From Deltaproteobacteria bacterium (GTDB lineage Bacteria > Myxococcota_A > UBA9160 > UBA4427), in contig JAJDAN010000003.1 of assembly GCA_029261855.1 (NCBI GenBank), positions 62,001-126,000 on the forward strand: 64,000 nt of DNA, written 5' to 3'. A program made the translations under genes and the position numbers. The notes below the pieces were generated by a model that did not search any database, was not told the DNA's origin, and saw only the letters and a program-made list of their open reading frames with translations. Below are positions 32,312 to 40,370 of this stretch, in pieces. Every line of letters begins with the position of its first letter. The first letter of the stretch is position 1.

Positions 32312-34543
32312 ATGACCCTCCGGCGCGCGCTCCTGGCACTCGTACTCGCTCTCGTGATCGGCGCGGGCGCAGGACTGTGGGGTCTCGGGCGCGGCGCTCT
32401 CGGCCGCTCCGATTCCGAAGACCTGCGCCCCAGCGGCAGCGCGCGCACGACCGACGCCGTCGACGCCGTACGCGCCGCGGACGCCGCCGCGGCCCATGCC
32501 GTCGGCGTCTCCCCCGAGAACGCCGCGCGTCAGATCCTGTTCGGCGATCTCCACGTGCACACCACGATTTCCTTCGATGCGTTCATGCTCAATCTTCCCT
32601 TGATGGGGGGAGAAGGCGCCCACCCGCTCGCCGACGCCTGCGACTTCGCGCGTCACTGTGCGGAGCTCGACTTCTGGTCCATCAACGACCATGCCGCGAA
32701 CATCCTGCCCGACGACTGGCAGAACACCATCGAGTCCATTCGCCAGTGCAACGCAGTCGCCGGCGACCCGGCGGACCCGGACCTCGTGTCTTTCCTCGGC
32801 TGGGAATGGACACAGGCCGGACGCACGGCCGCCGACCACTACGGGCACAAGAACGTCGTGCTGGCAGGCCTCGACGACGATCAGATCCCGACCCGGCCGA
32901 TCGCCGCGAGTCGCGGCGGGCTCGCAGCGAACCCGCCCTCGGTCTGGGCACGCGGCGCACTCGCGCTCCAGGGCGGGCGCTTCCACGACATGGCGCGCCG
33001 CTGGACGACCATCAGCGAGCTACCGGTCTGCGAAGACGGCGACGTGCGCGCGCTCGCCGCAGACTGCCGCGAGATCGCCGAGACGCCGGCAGAACTCTTC
33101 CGCAAGCTCGACGAGTGGGGCCACGACAGCCTCGTCATCCCCCACGGCACGACCTGGGGCATCTACTCGCCCCCGGGCTCGGACTGGGAAAAGCAGCTGC
33201 GCGGCGACCTCCACGATCCGGCCAGACAGACGCTGCTCGAGGTCTACTCGGGTCACGGCGAGTCCGAGGTCTACCGGGACTGGCGCGCGGTGTCCTTCGA
33301 CGCGAGCAACAGCGCCGGCGAGGCCAGCTGCCCCGACGAACGCCCGGACTACCTGCCCATGTGCCAGCGCGCCGGCCAGATCATCGAGGCGCGTTGCCTG
33401 GCCGAGGGCCAGGCACAGAGTGAATGCGCGCGACGCGCGGCCGAGACCCGGGCGCAGGCTGCGGCGGCCGGGGTCTCGATGCAGGTCACCGTCCCGGGCG
33501 CGACCGCAAGCGACTGGCTCGACGCCGGGCAGTGCCGCGACTGCGGCCAACCGGCCTTCAACTACCGCCCGATGGGCTCGGCCCAGTACATCGCCGCCTT
33601 GGGCGACTTCAGCGAGGACCCGCCCCGACGCTTCCGCATGGGCTTCATGGCGTCGAGCGACATCCACACCGCGCGAGCCGGCGTCGGCTACAAAGAAGAG
33701 CGCTGGCAGACCGACGCCGGCCAGGACCCGCGTCCCCTCGGCGACGGCATCGTCGGGCGCTTCTTCCAACCACCGCCGGAGCCAAAGCGCGCCGAGGGAC
33801 GTTCCTACGAAGAGGCAGCCGCATCGCTCTCCGGAATCCAGCTCTTCGAGCGCGAGCGAACGCAGTCCTTCCTGTACACCGGCGGCCTGGTGGCGGTGCA
33901 CGCAACAGGCCGCGGCCGCGCGGCGATCTGGGACGCCCTGGCGCGACGCGAGGTATACGGCACCAGTGGCCCCCGGATCCTGATGTGGTTCGACCTGCTG
34001 CACGAGTCGGGGTCGGTTCCCATGGGCGGTGAGATCAGCCTGCGCGACGCACCGATCTTCCGCGTGCGAGCGGTGGGCTCCCTCGAGCCGGCGCCCGGCT
34101 GTCCCGAGGAAGCGCACCGGGCGCTCGGGGCCGAGCGCCTGCAGGCCCTGTGTCGCGGCGAGTGTCGAAACGCCAGCGATGTGCGACGACGCATCGATCG
34201 GATCGAGATCGTCCGGATCCGCCCCCAGCGCACCCCGGACGAGCCGATCGCCCGCCTGATCGACGATCCCTGGCGCAGCTTCGCCTGCCCGCCGGACGGC
34301 GAGGGCTGCAGCGCGACTTTCGTCGACGAGGAGTACCCCGCCGCCGGACGCGACACGGTCTACTACGCCCGGGTCTTCGAGGAACCGACCCCGGCGGTCA
34401 ACGGATCGCCCCTGCGCTGCCAACGGGACGACGCGGGACGTTGCACCGAGACGAAGCCGTGCCAGCGAGGCGAGCCGTGCCTCGACGACTTCGCCCAACG
34501 GGCCTGGGCGTCACCGATCTATGTCGATTGGGCGGCGCGCTGA
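32312..34543 (+). CDS. DUF3604 domain-containing protein
   Basis: 743 aa. An N-terminal signal or anchor (LRRALLALVLALVIGAGAGLWG) is followed by the DUF3604 core. It opens with QILFGDLHVHTTISFDAFMLNLPLMGGEGAHPLADACDFARHC, where HVH is a PHP-like metal site, and continues with FWSINDHAANILPDDW, VSFLGWEWTQAG, HYGHKNVVL and VIPHGTTWG. FMASSDIHTARAGVGYKE and YGTSGPRILMWFDLL are further conserved blocks near 440 and 540. DUF3604 proteins are related to PHP-type metallohydrolases and are often exported; function is unknown. The Cys-rich end (DDAGRCTETKPCQRGEPCLDDF) suggests disulfides and a periplasmic place. The last 21 bp are half of a short direct repeat shared with the convergent gene. Confidence 0.92.
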   Translation: MTLRRALLALVLALVIGAGAGLWGLGRGALGRSDSEDLRPSGSARTTDAVDAVRAADAAAAHAVGVSPENAARQILFGDLHVHTTISFDAFMLNLPLMGGEGAHPLADACDFARHCAELDFWSINDHAANILPDDWQNTIESIRQCNAVAGDPADPDLVSFLGWEWTQAGRTAADHYGHKNVVLAGLDDDQIPTRPIAASRGGLAANPPSVWARGALALQGGRFHDMARRWTTISELPVCEDGDVRALAADCREIAETPAELFRKLDEWGHDSLVIPHGTTWGIYSPPGSDWEKQLRGDLHDPARQTLLEVYSGHGESEVYRDWRAVSFDASNSAGEASCPDERPDYLPMCQRAGQIIEARCLAEGQAQSECARRAAETRAQAAAAGVSMQVTVPGATASDWLDAGQCRDCGQPAFNYRPMGSAQYIAALGDFSEDPPRRFRMGFMASSDIHTARAGVGYKEERWQTDAGQDPRPLGDGIVGRFFQPPPEPKRAEGRSYEEAAASLSGIQLFERERTQSFLYTGGLVAVHATGRGRAAIWDALARREVYGTSGPRILMWFDLLHESGSVPMGGEISLRDAPIFRVRAVGSLEPAPGCPEEAHRALGAERLQALCRGECRNASDVRRRIDRIEIVRIRPQRTPDEPIARLIDDPWRSFACPPDGEGCSATFVDEEYPAAGRDTVYYARVFEEPTPAVNGSPLRCQRDDAGRCTETKPCQRGEPCLDDFAQRAWASPIYVDWAAR

Positions 34544-34578
34544 ACGCACACCGCTAGGTCGACTGGGCGGCGCGCTGA
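34523..34578. repeat. 21-bp direct repeat pair at two convergent gene ends
   Basis: Copy 1 (34523-34543) and copy 2 (34558-34578) differ at one base: GTCGATTGGG in one and GTCGACTGGG in the other, both followed by CGGCGCGCTGA. The copies are 35 bp apart. Copy 1 encodes the last residues VDWAAR of DUF3604; copy 2, read on the other strand, encodes RAAQS at the end of the VTT protein. A local tandem-type duplication is the simplest explanation. Confidence 0.8.
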
Positions 34579-35207
34579 GATCGCACTCGGCGCCACTGGT
34601 AGAGGAGAGTCCCGGCGACGAGCAGGGCTGTTCCGGGTCGCCAATACAGGTCGATCCAGGCGAGCAGCTGCTCGATCGGCTCGCGCAGCATCTCCGCGAA
34701 CAGCAGGATGCCGATCATTCGAAGCACGAGCCCCACGGTGGCCAGGGGCACGAAGGTCCGCATGGACATCCCCGACATGCCCGCCAGCGTGCTGATGGTC
34801 GGACCGGTGGACAGGAACACCACGGTGCGGGACCAGCGCGCGAAGAGACGTTCGACCAGTCGCACGAAGCGGGCCAAGCGCGCGGCACGCGCTTCCAGCC
34901 ACACGACGCCCGTGGGTCCCATGGACCGGCCGAGCTGAAAGCAAGCCACGTAGAAGATCATGCGCCGCACCACGGCGACGGCCACCAGGGCGAAGGGGTC
35001 GACGACGGCGGCGGCCAGGATCACGTGACGCCCCAGCGGGCTCAAGGCGACCAGCAGCAGGGGGTAGTGGTTGACGAGGTAGAGCGACGACGCGACGCCG
35101 CTCATCGAGCCGACCGACAAGACGCCGAGCACCGACAGCGAGCGCCGCGCCAGCGCGCGCTGTTCGGGGTCCAGAACGGCCGGGTCGGGTGCGAGGTCCA
35201 TCGCCAT
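34554..35207 (-). CDS. DedA/VTT-like membrane protein
   Basis: 217 aa with several hydrophobic spans: SLSVLGVLSVGSMSGVASSLYLVN, HVILAAAVVDPFALVAVAVV, RTFVPLATVGLVLRMIGILLFA and PGTALLVAGTLLYQW. The region around FYVACFQLGRSMGPTGVVWLEARAARLARFVRLVERLFARWSRTVVFLSTGPTISTLAGMSGM resembles the VTT/SNARE-associated domain of DedA-type proteins, which includes lipid scramblases and flippases. The match is by pattern only. The C-terminus (RAAQST) comes from a short duplicated segment. The MFS gene on the same strand ends 39 bp upstream. Confidence 0.65.
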   Translation of the reverse strand: MAMDLAPDPAVLDPEQRALARRSLSVLGVLSVGSMSGVASSLYLVNHYPLLLVALSPLGRHVILAAAVVDPFALVAVAVVRRMIFYVACFQLGRSMGPTGVVWLEARAARLARFVRLVERLFARWSRTVVFLSTGPTISTLAGMSGMSMRTFVPLATVGLVLRMIGILLFAEMLREPIEQLLAWIDLYWRPGTALLVAGTLLYQWRRVRSQRAAQST

Positions 35208-35246
35208 GCAGAGTCGCGAGCTTACCGAAGCGCCGAAGCGGCTCCG

Positions 35247-36581
35247 CTATCGCTCGGGAGAGATGTCCTCGAGCTCGCGCTGGGCCGTTTCCGGGAGCAG
35301 GAAGCCGACGATGATCGGGGGCAGGACCAGCACGGGAGTCATGACCGTGATCGCGGCCGCATGCGACCCCATCAACTGGTAGAGGGTGCCTTCGAGCGCG
35401 AGCCCGGCGATGCCTCCCAGGGTGCCCACGACCATCCGAACCCCAGACGCCGTCGACCGGTGCGACGTGGGAAAGAGTTCGGTCCCGAGCGCCTTGAACA
35501 AGATCCCAATGGCCAGGATCGAGAATACTGCCGCGACCCACAGGAACGGAATCGCGTACCCCCCGGCGTTGTAGAAGCCCGCGAGCGCGAGCGCATTGAC
35601 CACCATCGCGACACACATCACGGGCTTGCGGCCGAAGCGATCTCCCAGCTGGCCCGCGATCACGTTGCCGAGGATGCCGAGCGCACCACCCACCAGGAAG
35701 ACCGCAGTCACCTGCCCCGGCGAGTAGCCGTGCACCTCTTGCAGGGTCTTCGGCATGAACGCGTACGCGGTGCCGACGACGAAGTCGAAGGGGAAGAGCG
35801 CGAGGGCGAGCACCGCGACACGGCGGGGGTACATGCGAGCGAGATGGACGATCGGCCTCAGCCCCCCCATCAGACCTTCGTGCTCTCGCGCCGCTTTGTG
35901 CTCCTCGAAGCGCCGCGTCTCGGGCAGGCGTTGGCGGAAGTACGCCAGGAAGAGCAGCGGGATCACACCGACGAGATACAGCGAACGCCAGCCGTAGGGG
36001 ACGAAGTCCACGGCGGCGAACACCGCCGCCGAGGCGCCGTGCCCGAGCGAGCCGAGGGCCCCCAGCATGCCGATCCCCCAGCCGCGGTCCCGGGCGTGGA
36101 GCTCCTCCGCGAGTACGACGACCGCCAGCAGGGTCTCGGCCGTGATGAACACGCGCGCGGCCATCTGCATCGCAACGAACTGCATCGGGGTCTGGGCGAA
36201 GGCCGTCGCGAAGGTGCACAGGGTGAAGCCGAGGATCGTGATCAGCAGCAGCCGGCGGCGGCCCACGCGATCCGCGACCACCGACAGCGCGAACGCGATC
36301 AGCGACCCGATCCGCACCAGCGATATGACGCCGGCGATCTCCGCCTCCGGGATCTGGAGACCCGCCTGGATCTGTTTCAGCGCCAGGCCCATCAGGCTGA
36401 CGTCGTACTGCTCGAAGAACTCGGCCAGCGCCAGCAGGCCGAGCAGGCTCCACTGGCGTTGCTTCAGCGCAGGAACCTTGCCCGCGTACGGGATGATGAA
36501 GGTCCACCAGGGCCGGGCTGGGCGGATCTGTTCCCCGGGATCGCCGCCTGCGGAAGAGCTCGGATCGTCCAGTTTCCCCAC
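35247..36581 (-). CDS. Major facilitator superfamily transporter
   Basis: 444 aa with 12 predicted spans. The start is a GTG at 36579-36581. The loop 2-3 signature is SVVADRVGRRRLLLITILG and its second-half repeat AGQLGDRFGRKPVMCVAMVV. The first helix has EFFEQYDVSLMGLALKQIQ, as in the sugar/organic-acid transporter branch (sialate/metabolite:H+ symporter type). The tail LLPETAQRELEDISPER is also typical of that branch. A long N-terminal cytoplasmic segment (about 45 residues) is slightly unusual. Substrate unknown. It shares a divergent promoter gap of about 146 bp with the PNPOx gene. Confidence 0.93.
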   Translation of the reverse strand: MGKLDDPSSSAGGDPGEQIRPARPWWTFIIPYAGKVPALKQRQWSLLGLLALAEFFEQYDVSLMGLALKQIQAGLQIPEAEIAGVISLVRIGSLIAFALSVVADRVGRRRLLLITILGFTLCTFATAFAQTPMQFVAMQMAARVFITAETLLAVVVLAEELHARDRGWGIGMLGALGSLGHGASAAVFAAVDFVPYGWRSLYLVGVIPLLFLAYFRQRLPETRRFEEHKAAREHEGLMGGLRPIVHLARMYPRRVAVLALALFPFDFVVGTAYAFMPKTLQEVHGYSPGQVTAVFLVGGALGILGNVIAGQLGDRFGRKPVMCVAMVVNALALAGFYNAGGYAIPFLWVAAVFSILAIGILFKALGTELFPTSHRSTASGVRMVVGTLGGIAGLALEGTLYQLMGSHAAAITVMTPVLVLPPIIVGFLLPETAQRELEDISPER

Positions 36582-36727
36582 CTCGTCCCGTCCGCGGCTC
36601 GCCCGGAGGTATAGCCCGCTCGGCGCCGCTCACACCGCGCGGATCGGACATCGTTCCGCCCGTGAGCGGCCTGTCCCTGCCCCGCATCTCCCAGCTACCG
36701 TCGGGGGCCGTCACGAAGGAGGCCCTG

Positions 36728-37303
36728 ATGAGCGACGCACCCGAGAACTACGAGATGGTCTCGATCTACCGACTCGACCCGGAGGTCCAGGAAGACCTGC
36801 TGTCGAACGCGCGGGAGTGCGTCTTCAACTGGTGCACGCGAGACCAGTGGCCCATGGGCGTGATCATGTCGTGCCTCTGGAAGGACGGTCGCATGTGGCT
36901 GACCGCCGGCGCGCACCGACACCGCATCTCCGCTGTGCGGCGAAACCCCCAGGTCTCGATCGTGATCACCAGCACGGGCACGCACCTGGGCGGGGGCAAG
37001 ACCGTGACGATCAAGGGGCGCTGCACCATCCACGAGGACGCGGAGACCAAGTCGTGGTTCTATCCGGCGTTCTCGGACCACCTCCACCCCGGCAACGACA
37101 AGATGGCGCGGGGCTTCGAATCGATGCTCGATTCTCCCCTGCGTGTGGTGCTCGAGGTGGAGCCGGTGAAGTTCGTGACCTACGACGGCGTCAAGATGGC
37201 TCTTCACAGCCGCGGCAAGCTGGACGAGTCCAGCCTCGGGCAGCCGAGCGAGTCCGACACCCTGCGCCTCCAACGCGAGATCGAGCGACGCGGCCTCGGC
37301 TGA
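36728..37303 (+). CDS. Pyridoxamine 5'-phosphate oxidase-fold flavin/F420-binding protein
   Basis: 191 aa from the ATG at 36728; an upstream ATG at 36662 is less likely. The split-barrel fold is suggested by ARECVFNWCTRDQWPMGVIMSCLWKDGRMWLTAGAHRHRISAVRRNPQVSIVITSTGTHLGGGKTVTIKGRCTIHEDAET, the usual PNPOx pattern of strands and the basic HRxRxxAVRRNP segment that binds a phosphate. It ends with VEPVKFVTYDGVKMALHSRGK. Members bind FMN, F420 or haem and reduce small molecules. The partner cofactor cannot be fixed from sequence. Confidence 0.85.
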   Translation: MSDAPENYEMVSIYRLDPEVQEDLLSNARECVFNWCTRDQWPMGVIMSCLWKDGRMWLTAGAHRHRISAVRRNPQVSIVITSTGTHLGGGKTVTIKGRCTIHEDAETKSWFYPAFSDHLHPGNDKMARGFESMLDSPLRVVLEVEPVKFVTYDGVKMALHSRGKLDESSLGQPSESDTLRLQREIERRGLG

Positions 37304-37607
37304 TCCTGCTCTCCGGCTGCTTCCGCCGGAGGTGGACGGCGCGGCTCGGCGACTCACCCCTTTTTGACCCGGATCGGTGAGTCACCGAGTGGAGACAAGC
37401 TCCGTCCGCACCGCCCACGACCGACACTCGATCCCGGGTCGACCCCAACTCCGCCCCAGATCCCCGCAAGTGCCGTGCCATCCCGATTCGTGCCGTCCGC
37501 CGCGCGAACGCGCAGAAGCCGACACAGCCGTGCCCATTCCGCTGGCAGACGAGCCCACGAGGGCGGCAGCGACTTCGTTTCCCGAGGCACCCGGCTATCG
37601 TGGTCTC
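37304..37607. other. 304-bp intergenic stretch without a convincing gene
   Basis: The frame of the downstream esterase stays open through part of this stretch but reads as Arg/Pro-rich nonsense before its ATG. It contains a T-run (CCCCTTTTTGACCC near 37357-37370) and a 15-base word, TTGACCCGGATCGGT, at 37364-37378 that also occurs at 3923-3937 just upstream of the DUF4124 start. Nothing else recognised. Confidence 0.5.
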
Positions 37608-38492
37608 ATGCACGCTTCGCCTCAGCGCTGCCACCGACGGGTGTCCCTCGCACTGGCCTTCGTCGTGGCAAGCGCGGCGCTGACAGCGTCGTGCAGTTCG
37701 CCGCCCCCGCGGCTCCATTACGACAGCCTCGCGCTTTCCGGCGGCAACGAGCACCTCGACTACGCCGTCTATACGCCGCCTGGCTTTGCAGCGGACGAAG
37801 CACTCCCGCTCGTGGTCTTCCTGCACGGCGCCGGGGACGGCCCGGACTGCTTCGACGAGGCCGCCGTCGGTCAACACCTCGACGCCGAGATTGCCGCCGG
37901 GCGCGTACCGCGGGCGGTCATCGTGCTGCCCCGGGGCGACTTCGGCTTCTGGGAGAACTGGGCCGACGGCAGCTTCCGCTATCGGGACTGGGTGACCGCG
38001 GAGCTGATGCCGGAGATCGCCGCGCGCTATCACACCCGGCCCTGTCCGAGCGGGTGTCACCTGATCGGGATCTCCATGGGCGGCCACGGCGCCCTGCGCT
38101 TCGCGTTCTTCCAGCCCGATCTCTTCGCGAGCGTCGCCGCAATCAGCGCACCCATCCTGGACACCGACGACGCCTGGAAGCTGACCAACGAGTCCTGGCT
38201 CCGCTTCGTGATTCCGACGGATCGGATCTGGGGCGCCGCGGACCGCGAAAGCATCGCCCGAGAAGACCTCTTCGTGCGCTGGTCCGAGCCGACGGATCTG
38301 CAGGGCCTGCGACTGCTACTCGCCTGGGGCGATGCGGACCACGCCCAGATCATCGACACCAACGAGCGCTTCGATCGTCACCTGCGCGAGAGCGAGATCC
38401 CGCACACGGCCCTCATCTTCGCGGGACGGCACGAGTGGAAGGCCTGGAAGCCCGTCCTCGACGAGGTGCTGGCGATCCAGCTCGCGCCCTGA
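37608..38492 (+). CDS. Lipoprotein esterase (alpha/beta hydrolase)
   Basis: 294 aa from the ATG at 37608. The signal peptide ends in lipobox LTASCSSPP, so it is a lipoprotein. The hydrolase core has LPLVVFLHGAGDGPDCFDEAAVG (oxyanion HG), the nucleophile Ser156 in GISMGGHGALR, Asp in LAWGDADH and His in AGRHEWKAW. The pattern matches the esterase D/feruloyl-esterase-like putative esterase family. It is probably anchored in the outer membrane or periplasm and hydrolyses small esters; substrate unknown. Confidence 0.87.
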   Translation: MHASPQRCHRRVSLALAFVVASAALTASCSSPPPRLHYDSLALSGGNEHLDYAVYTPPGFAADEALPLVVFLHGAGDGPDCFDEAAVGQHLDAEIAAGRVPRAVIVLPRGDFGFWENWADGSFRYRDWVTAELMPEIAARYHTRPCPSGCHLIGISMGGHGALRFAFFQPDLFASVAAISAPILDTDDAWKLTNESWLRFVIPTDRIWGAADRESIAREDLFVRWSEPTDLQGLRLLLAWGDADHAQIIDTNERFDRHLRESEIPHTALIFAGRHEWKAWKPVLDEVLAIQLAP

Positions 38493-38528
38493 TCCCTTGT
38501 TCGGCCCGGCGATGCGAAGACACGCGAA

Positions 38529-39755
38529 CTACACGAAGTAGAGCACGAGGGACGCCAGGCGATCGACGAAGCGCTCCACCGGGCCCCGCGCCGCCAGGGA
38601 GGCCAGATCAATGGCGCGCGCACCGGCGATGTCGGCCAGAATGCGATCCCCGATGCGAGCGGGTGTCGACCCGCCTTCGACGATCAGGTTGACCTCGAAG
38701 TTGTGCTCGAAGCTCTGCCGGTCCAGGTTCGACGTGCCGAGCAGGCCCCAGTGCCCGTCGAAGACCACCAGCTTCGCGTGCATCATGGCGCGCTCGTACT
38801 CGTACACACGTACACCCGCATGCAGCAGTCGCGGCACGATGCTGCGCGCGGCGCGGCGCAGCACCGGATGGTCGGTGTGGCCCGCGAGCAGCAGCTCGAT
38901 GCGCACGCCGCGCTCGCTCGCTCGTGACAAGGCGTCGAGCACCCGGCGCCCCGGCGCGAAGTACGGACTCTCGAGCAACACCTCGCTGCGAGCCGACTCG
39001 ACCGCAGACACGATCAGGTCGCGCATCCTCCGCCTGCGGTAGACCGGCCCGTCGGGCAGCACCGCACAGCGAGCGTCTCCCGCAGGCGCGGGCTCCGGAC
39101 CGAGGAGCGCGTCCCAGGGAAGCCCCGGTCCATCGGCGCGAAACCAGCTCTCGAGAAAGACGGCCTCCAGATCGCGGACGACGGGTCCCTGAAGACGGAC
39201 GTGGGCGTCCCGCCACTCCTCGGTTTCCGAACCGGGGATCCCGGCGATGTACTCGACGCCGATGTTCAGGCCGCCCGTGAAGCCCAGGCGCCCGTCCACG
39301 ACCAGGATCTTCCGATGGTCACGGCGCCGGGGCGCGAAGGTCGGGTACGGCAGTACGATCGGGTTGAAGGCCAGCACCTCACCACCGGCGCGCCGCAAGG
39401 GCTCGAGCGCCGTCGCGTCCAGCCCCCGCGAACCGATGCTGTCGTAGAGCACCCGGACGTCGACTCCCGCGCTCGCTCGCTCGGTGAGCGCCGACAGGAA
39501 GTGTCGACCCACCTCGTCGCTGCGAAGGATGTAGGTTTCGAGATGGATGCGCGTGGTCGCCGCTTCGATCGCGTGCAGCATCGCGGCCAGGCCCTCGCGG
39601 CCGGTGTCGAAGAGCTCGACGCGGTTGCCCTCGGTGAAGCGCAACCGTCGCGAACGCACGAGCGCCCGGATGATCTCCGGACGCCGTACGAGGCCGTGCC
39701 GACGCAGCCGCGCGCGCAGCAGGGGCCTTCGCCGGGCAGAGCGCGTCTCAGTCAC
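38529..39755 (-). CDS. Phospholipase D/cardiolipin synthase family protein
   Basis: 408 aa from the GTG at 39753-39755, which overlaps the upstream lipoprotein stop by 8 bp. Two HKD motifs are intact: RRDHRKILVVDGRLGFTGG (His147, Lys149, Asp154) and AMMHAKLVVFDGHWGLLGTSNLDRQSF. GREGLAAMLHAIEAATTRIHLETYIL and IGSRGLDATALEPLRRAGGEVLAFNP are typical of cardiolipin synthase-like members. The N-terminal transmembrane spans of ClsA are absent, so it is a ClsB-like soluble or peripheral form. It probably transfers a phosphatidyl group in phospholipid synthesis. Confidence 0.9.
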   Translation of the reverse strand: MTETRSARRRPLLRARLRRHGLVRRPEIIRALVRSRRLRFTEGNRVELFDTGREGLAAMLHAIEAATTRIHLETYILRSDEVGRHFLSALTERASAGVDVRVLYDSIGSRGLDATALEPLRRAGGEVLAFNPIVLPYPTFAPRRRDHRKILVVDGRLGFTGGLNIGVEYIAGIPGSETEEWRDAHVRLQGPVVRDLEAVFLESWFRADGPGLPWDALLGPEPAPAGDARCAVLPDGPVYRRRRMRDLIVSAVESARSEVLLESPYFAPGRRVLDALSRASERGVRIELLLAGHTDHPVLRRAARSIVPRLLHAGVRVYEYERAMMHAKLVVFDGHWGLLGTSNLDRQSFEHNFEVNLIVEGGSTPARIGDRILADIAGARAIDLASLAARGPVERFVDRLASLVLYFV

Positions 39756-40275
39756 CGTCGTCGGTTGCGACTTCGGGGACGTCCGCGGGCAGGTTGGGAC
39801 AGTGCACGCCGCTCGCTTCCTCTCCGGGAGGAGACACGGACGCCAGCAGCTGGTACTTCCGATATCCCCCACCCCCCTGCACGAGCACGCCGTAGACGTC
39901 CGGCGCGACCTCGGCATGAATCTCGAGGGGCTCGCCGTAGGTGCTGACCTGCTGGGCCAGCGGCGCCTGTCCCAGCGGCCGCAGCAACAACCGGGTCAGC
40001 GCGCCTTCGGTCTCGATGTCGCTGAGCAGGACCTGAACGTGCATCGCGCCCGGCTGCGTGATGTCCAGGCGATACCAGTGGTTGCATTCGTGCTTGCCGC
40101 AATCGAGCACGCCGGTCTTCGGCTCGCACAGGCCGAGCATCACGATTTCCGTCGGCGCGTTCTCCGGCATCTTGATCGGACGCCCTTCTGGAACCATCGA
40201 GTCCCATGCACACCCACCGACCCAGGCGACGGCGACGCCCACCAGTACGACGCCGCGAATCCGATTGCCAATCAA
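39748..40275 (-). CDS. Lipoprotein, hypothetical
   Basis: 175 aa. The start is TTG at 40273-40275 after a G-rich site. VVLVGVAVAWVGGCAWDS is a lipoprotein signal with Cys after VGG. Four cysteines in the mature part (LCEPKTGVLDCGKHECNHW, then VHCPN) and a beta-rich run follow. No family recognised. Its stop overlaps the phospholipase D start (GTGACTGA), so the two are translationally coupled and may work together at the envelope. It is divergent from the LLM oxidoreductase. Confidence 0.65.
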   Translation of the reverse strand: MIGNRIRGVVLVGVAVAWVGGCAWDSMVPEGRPIKMPENAPTEIVMLGLCEPKTGVLDCGKHECNHWYRLDITQPGAMHVQVLLSDIETEGALTRLLLRPLGQAPLAQQVSTYGEPLEIHAEVAPDVYGVLVQGGGGYRKYQLLASVSPPGEEASGVHCPNLPADVPEVATDDGD

Positions 40276-40301
40276 TTTGCGTCACCCCCCTCGAAGAACG
40301 A

Positions 40302-40336
40302 CGAGTCTAGCTCCGTTTCAGGCCATGATAGACTCG
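40302..40336. promoter_or_regulatory. Inverted repeat in lipoprotein/LLM divergent gap
   Basis: CGAGTCTA and TAGACTCG are perfect 8-bp arms separated by 19 bp, between the TTG start of the lipoprotein and the TTG start of the LLM gene. The place suits an operator for one or both divergent operons. No dedicated regulator gene is adjacent. Confidence 0.35.
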
Positions 40337-40370
40337 CGAGCGACCCCGATCCCGGAATGAGGATGCCCCC

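Noticed and set aside
34521-36614. 697-codon open frame on the plus strand
   Set aside because: Antisense to the VTT and MFS genes. His/Gln/Arg-rich low complexity, no start signal or domain.
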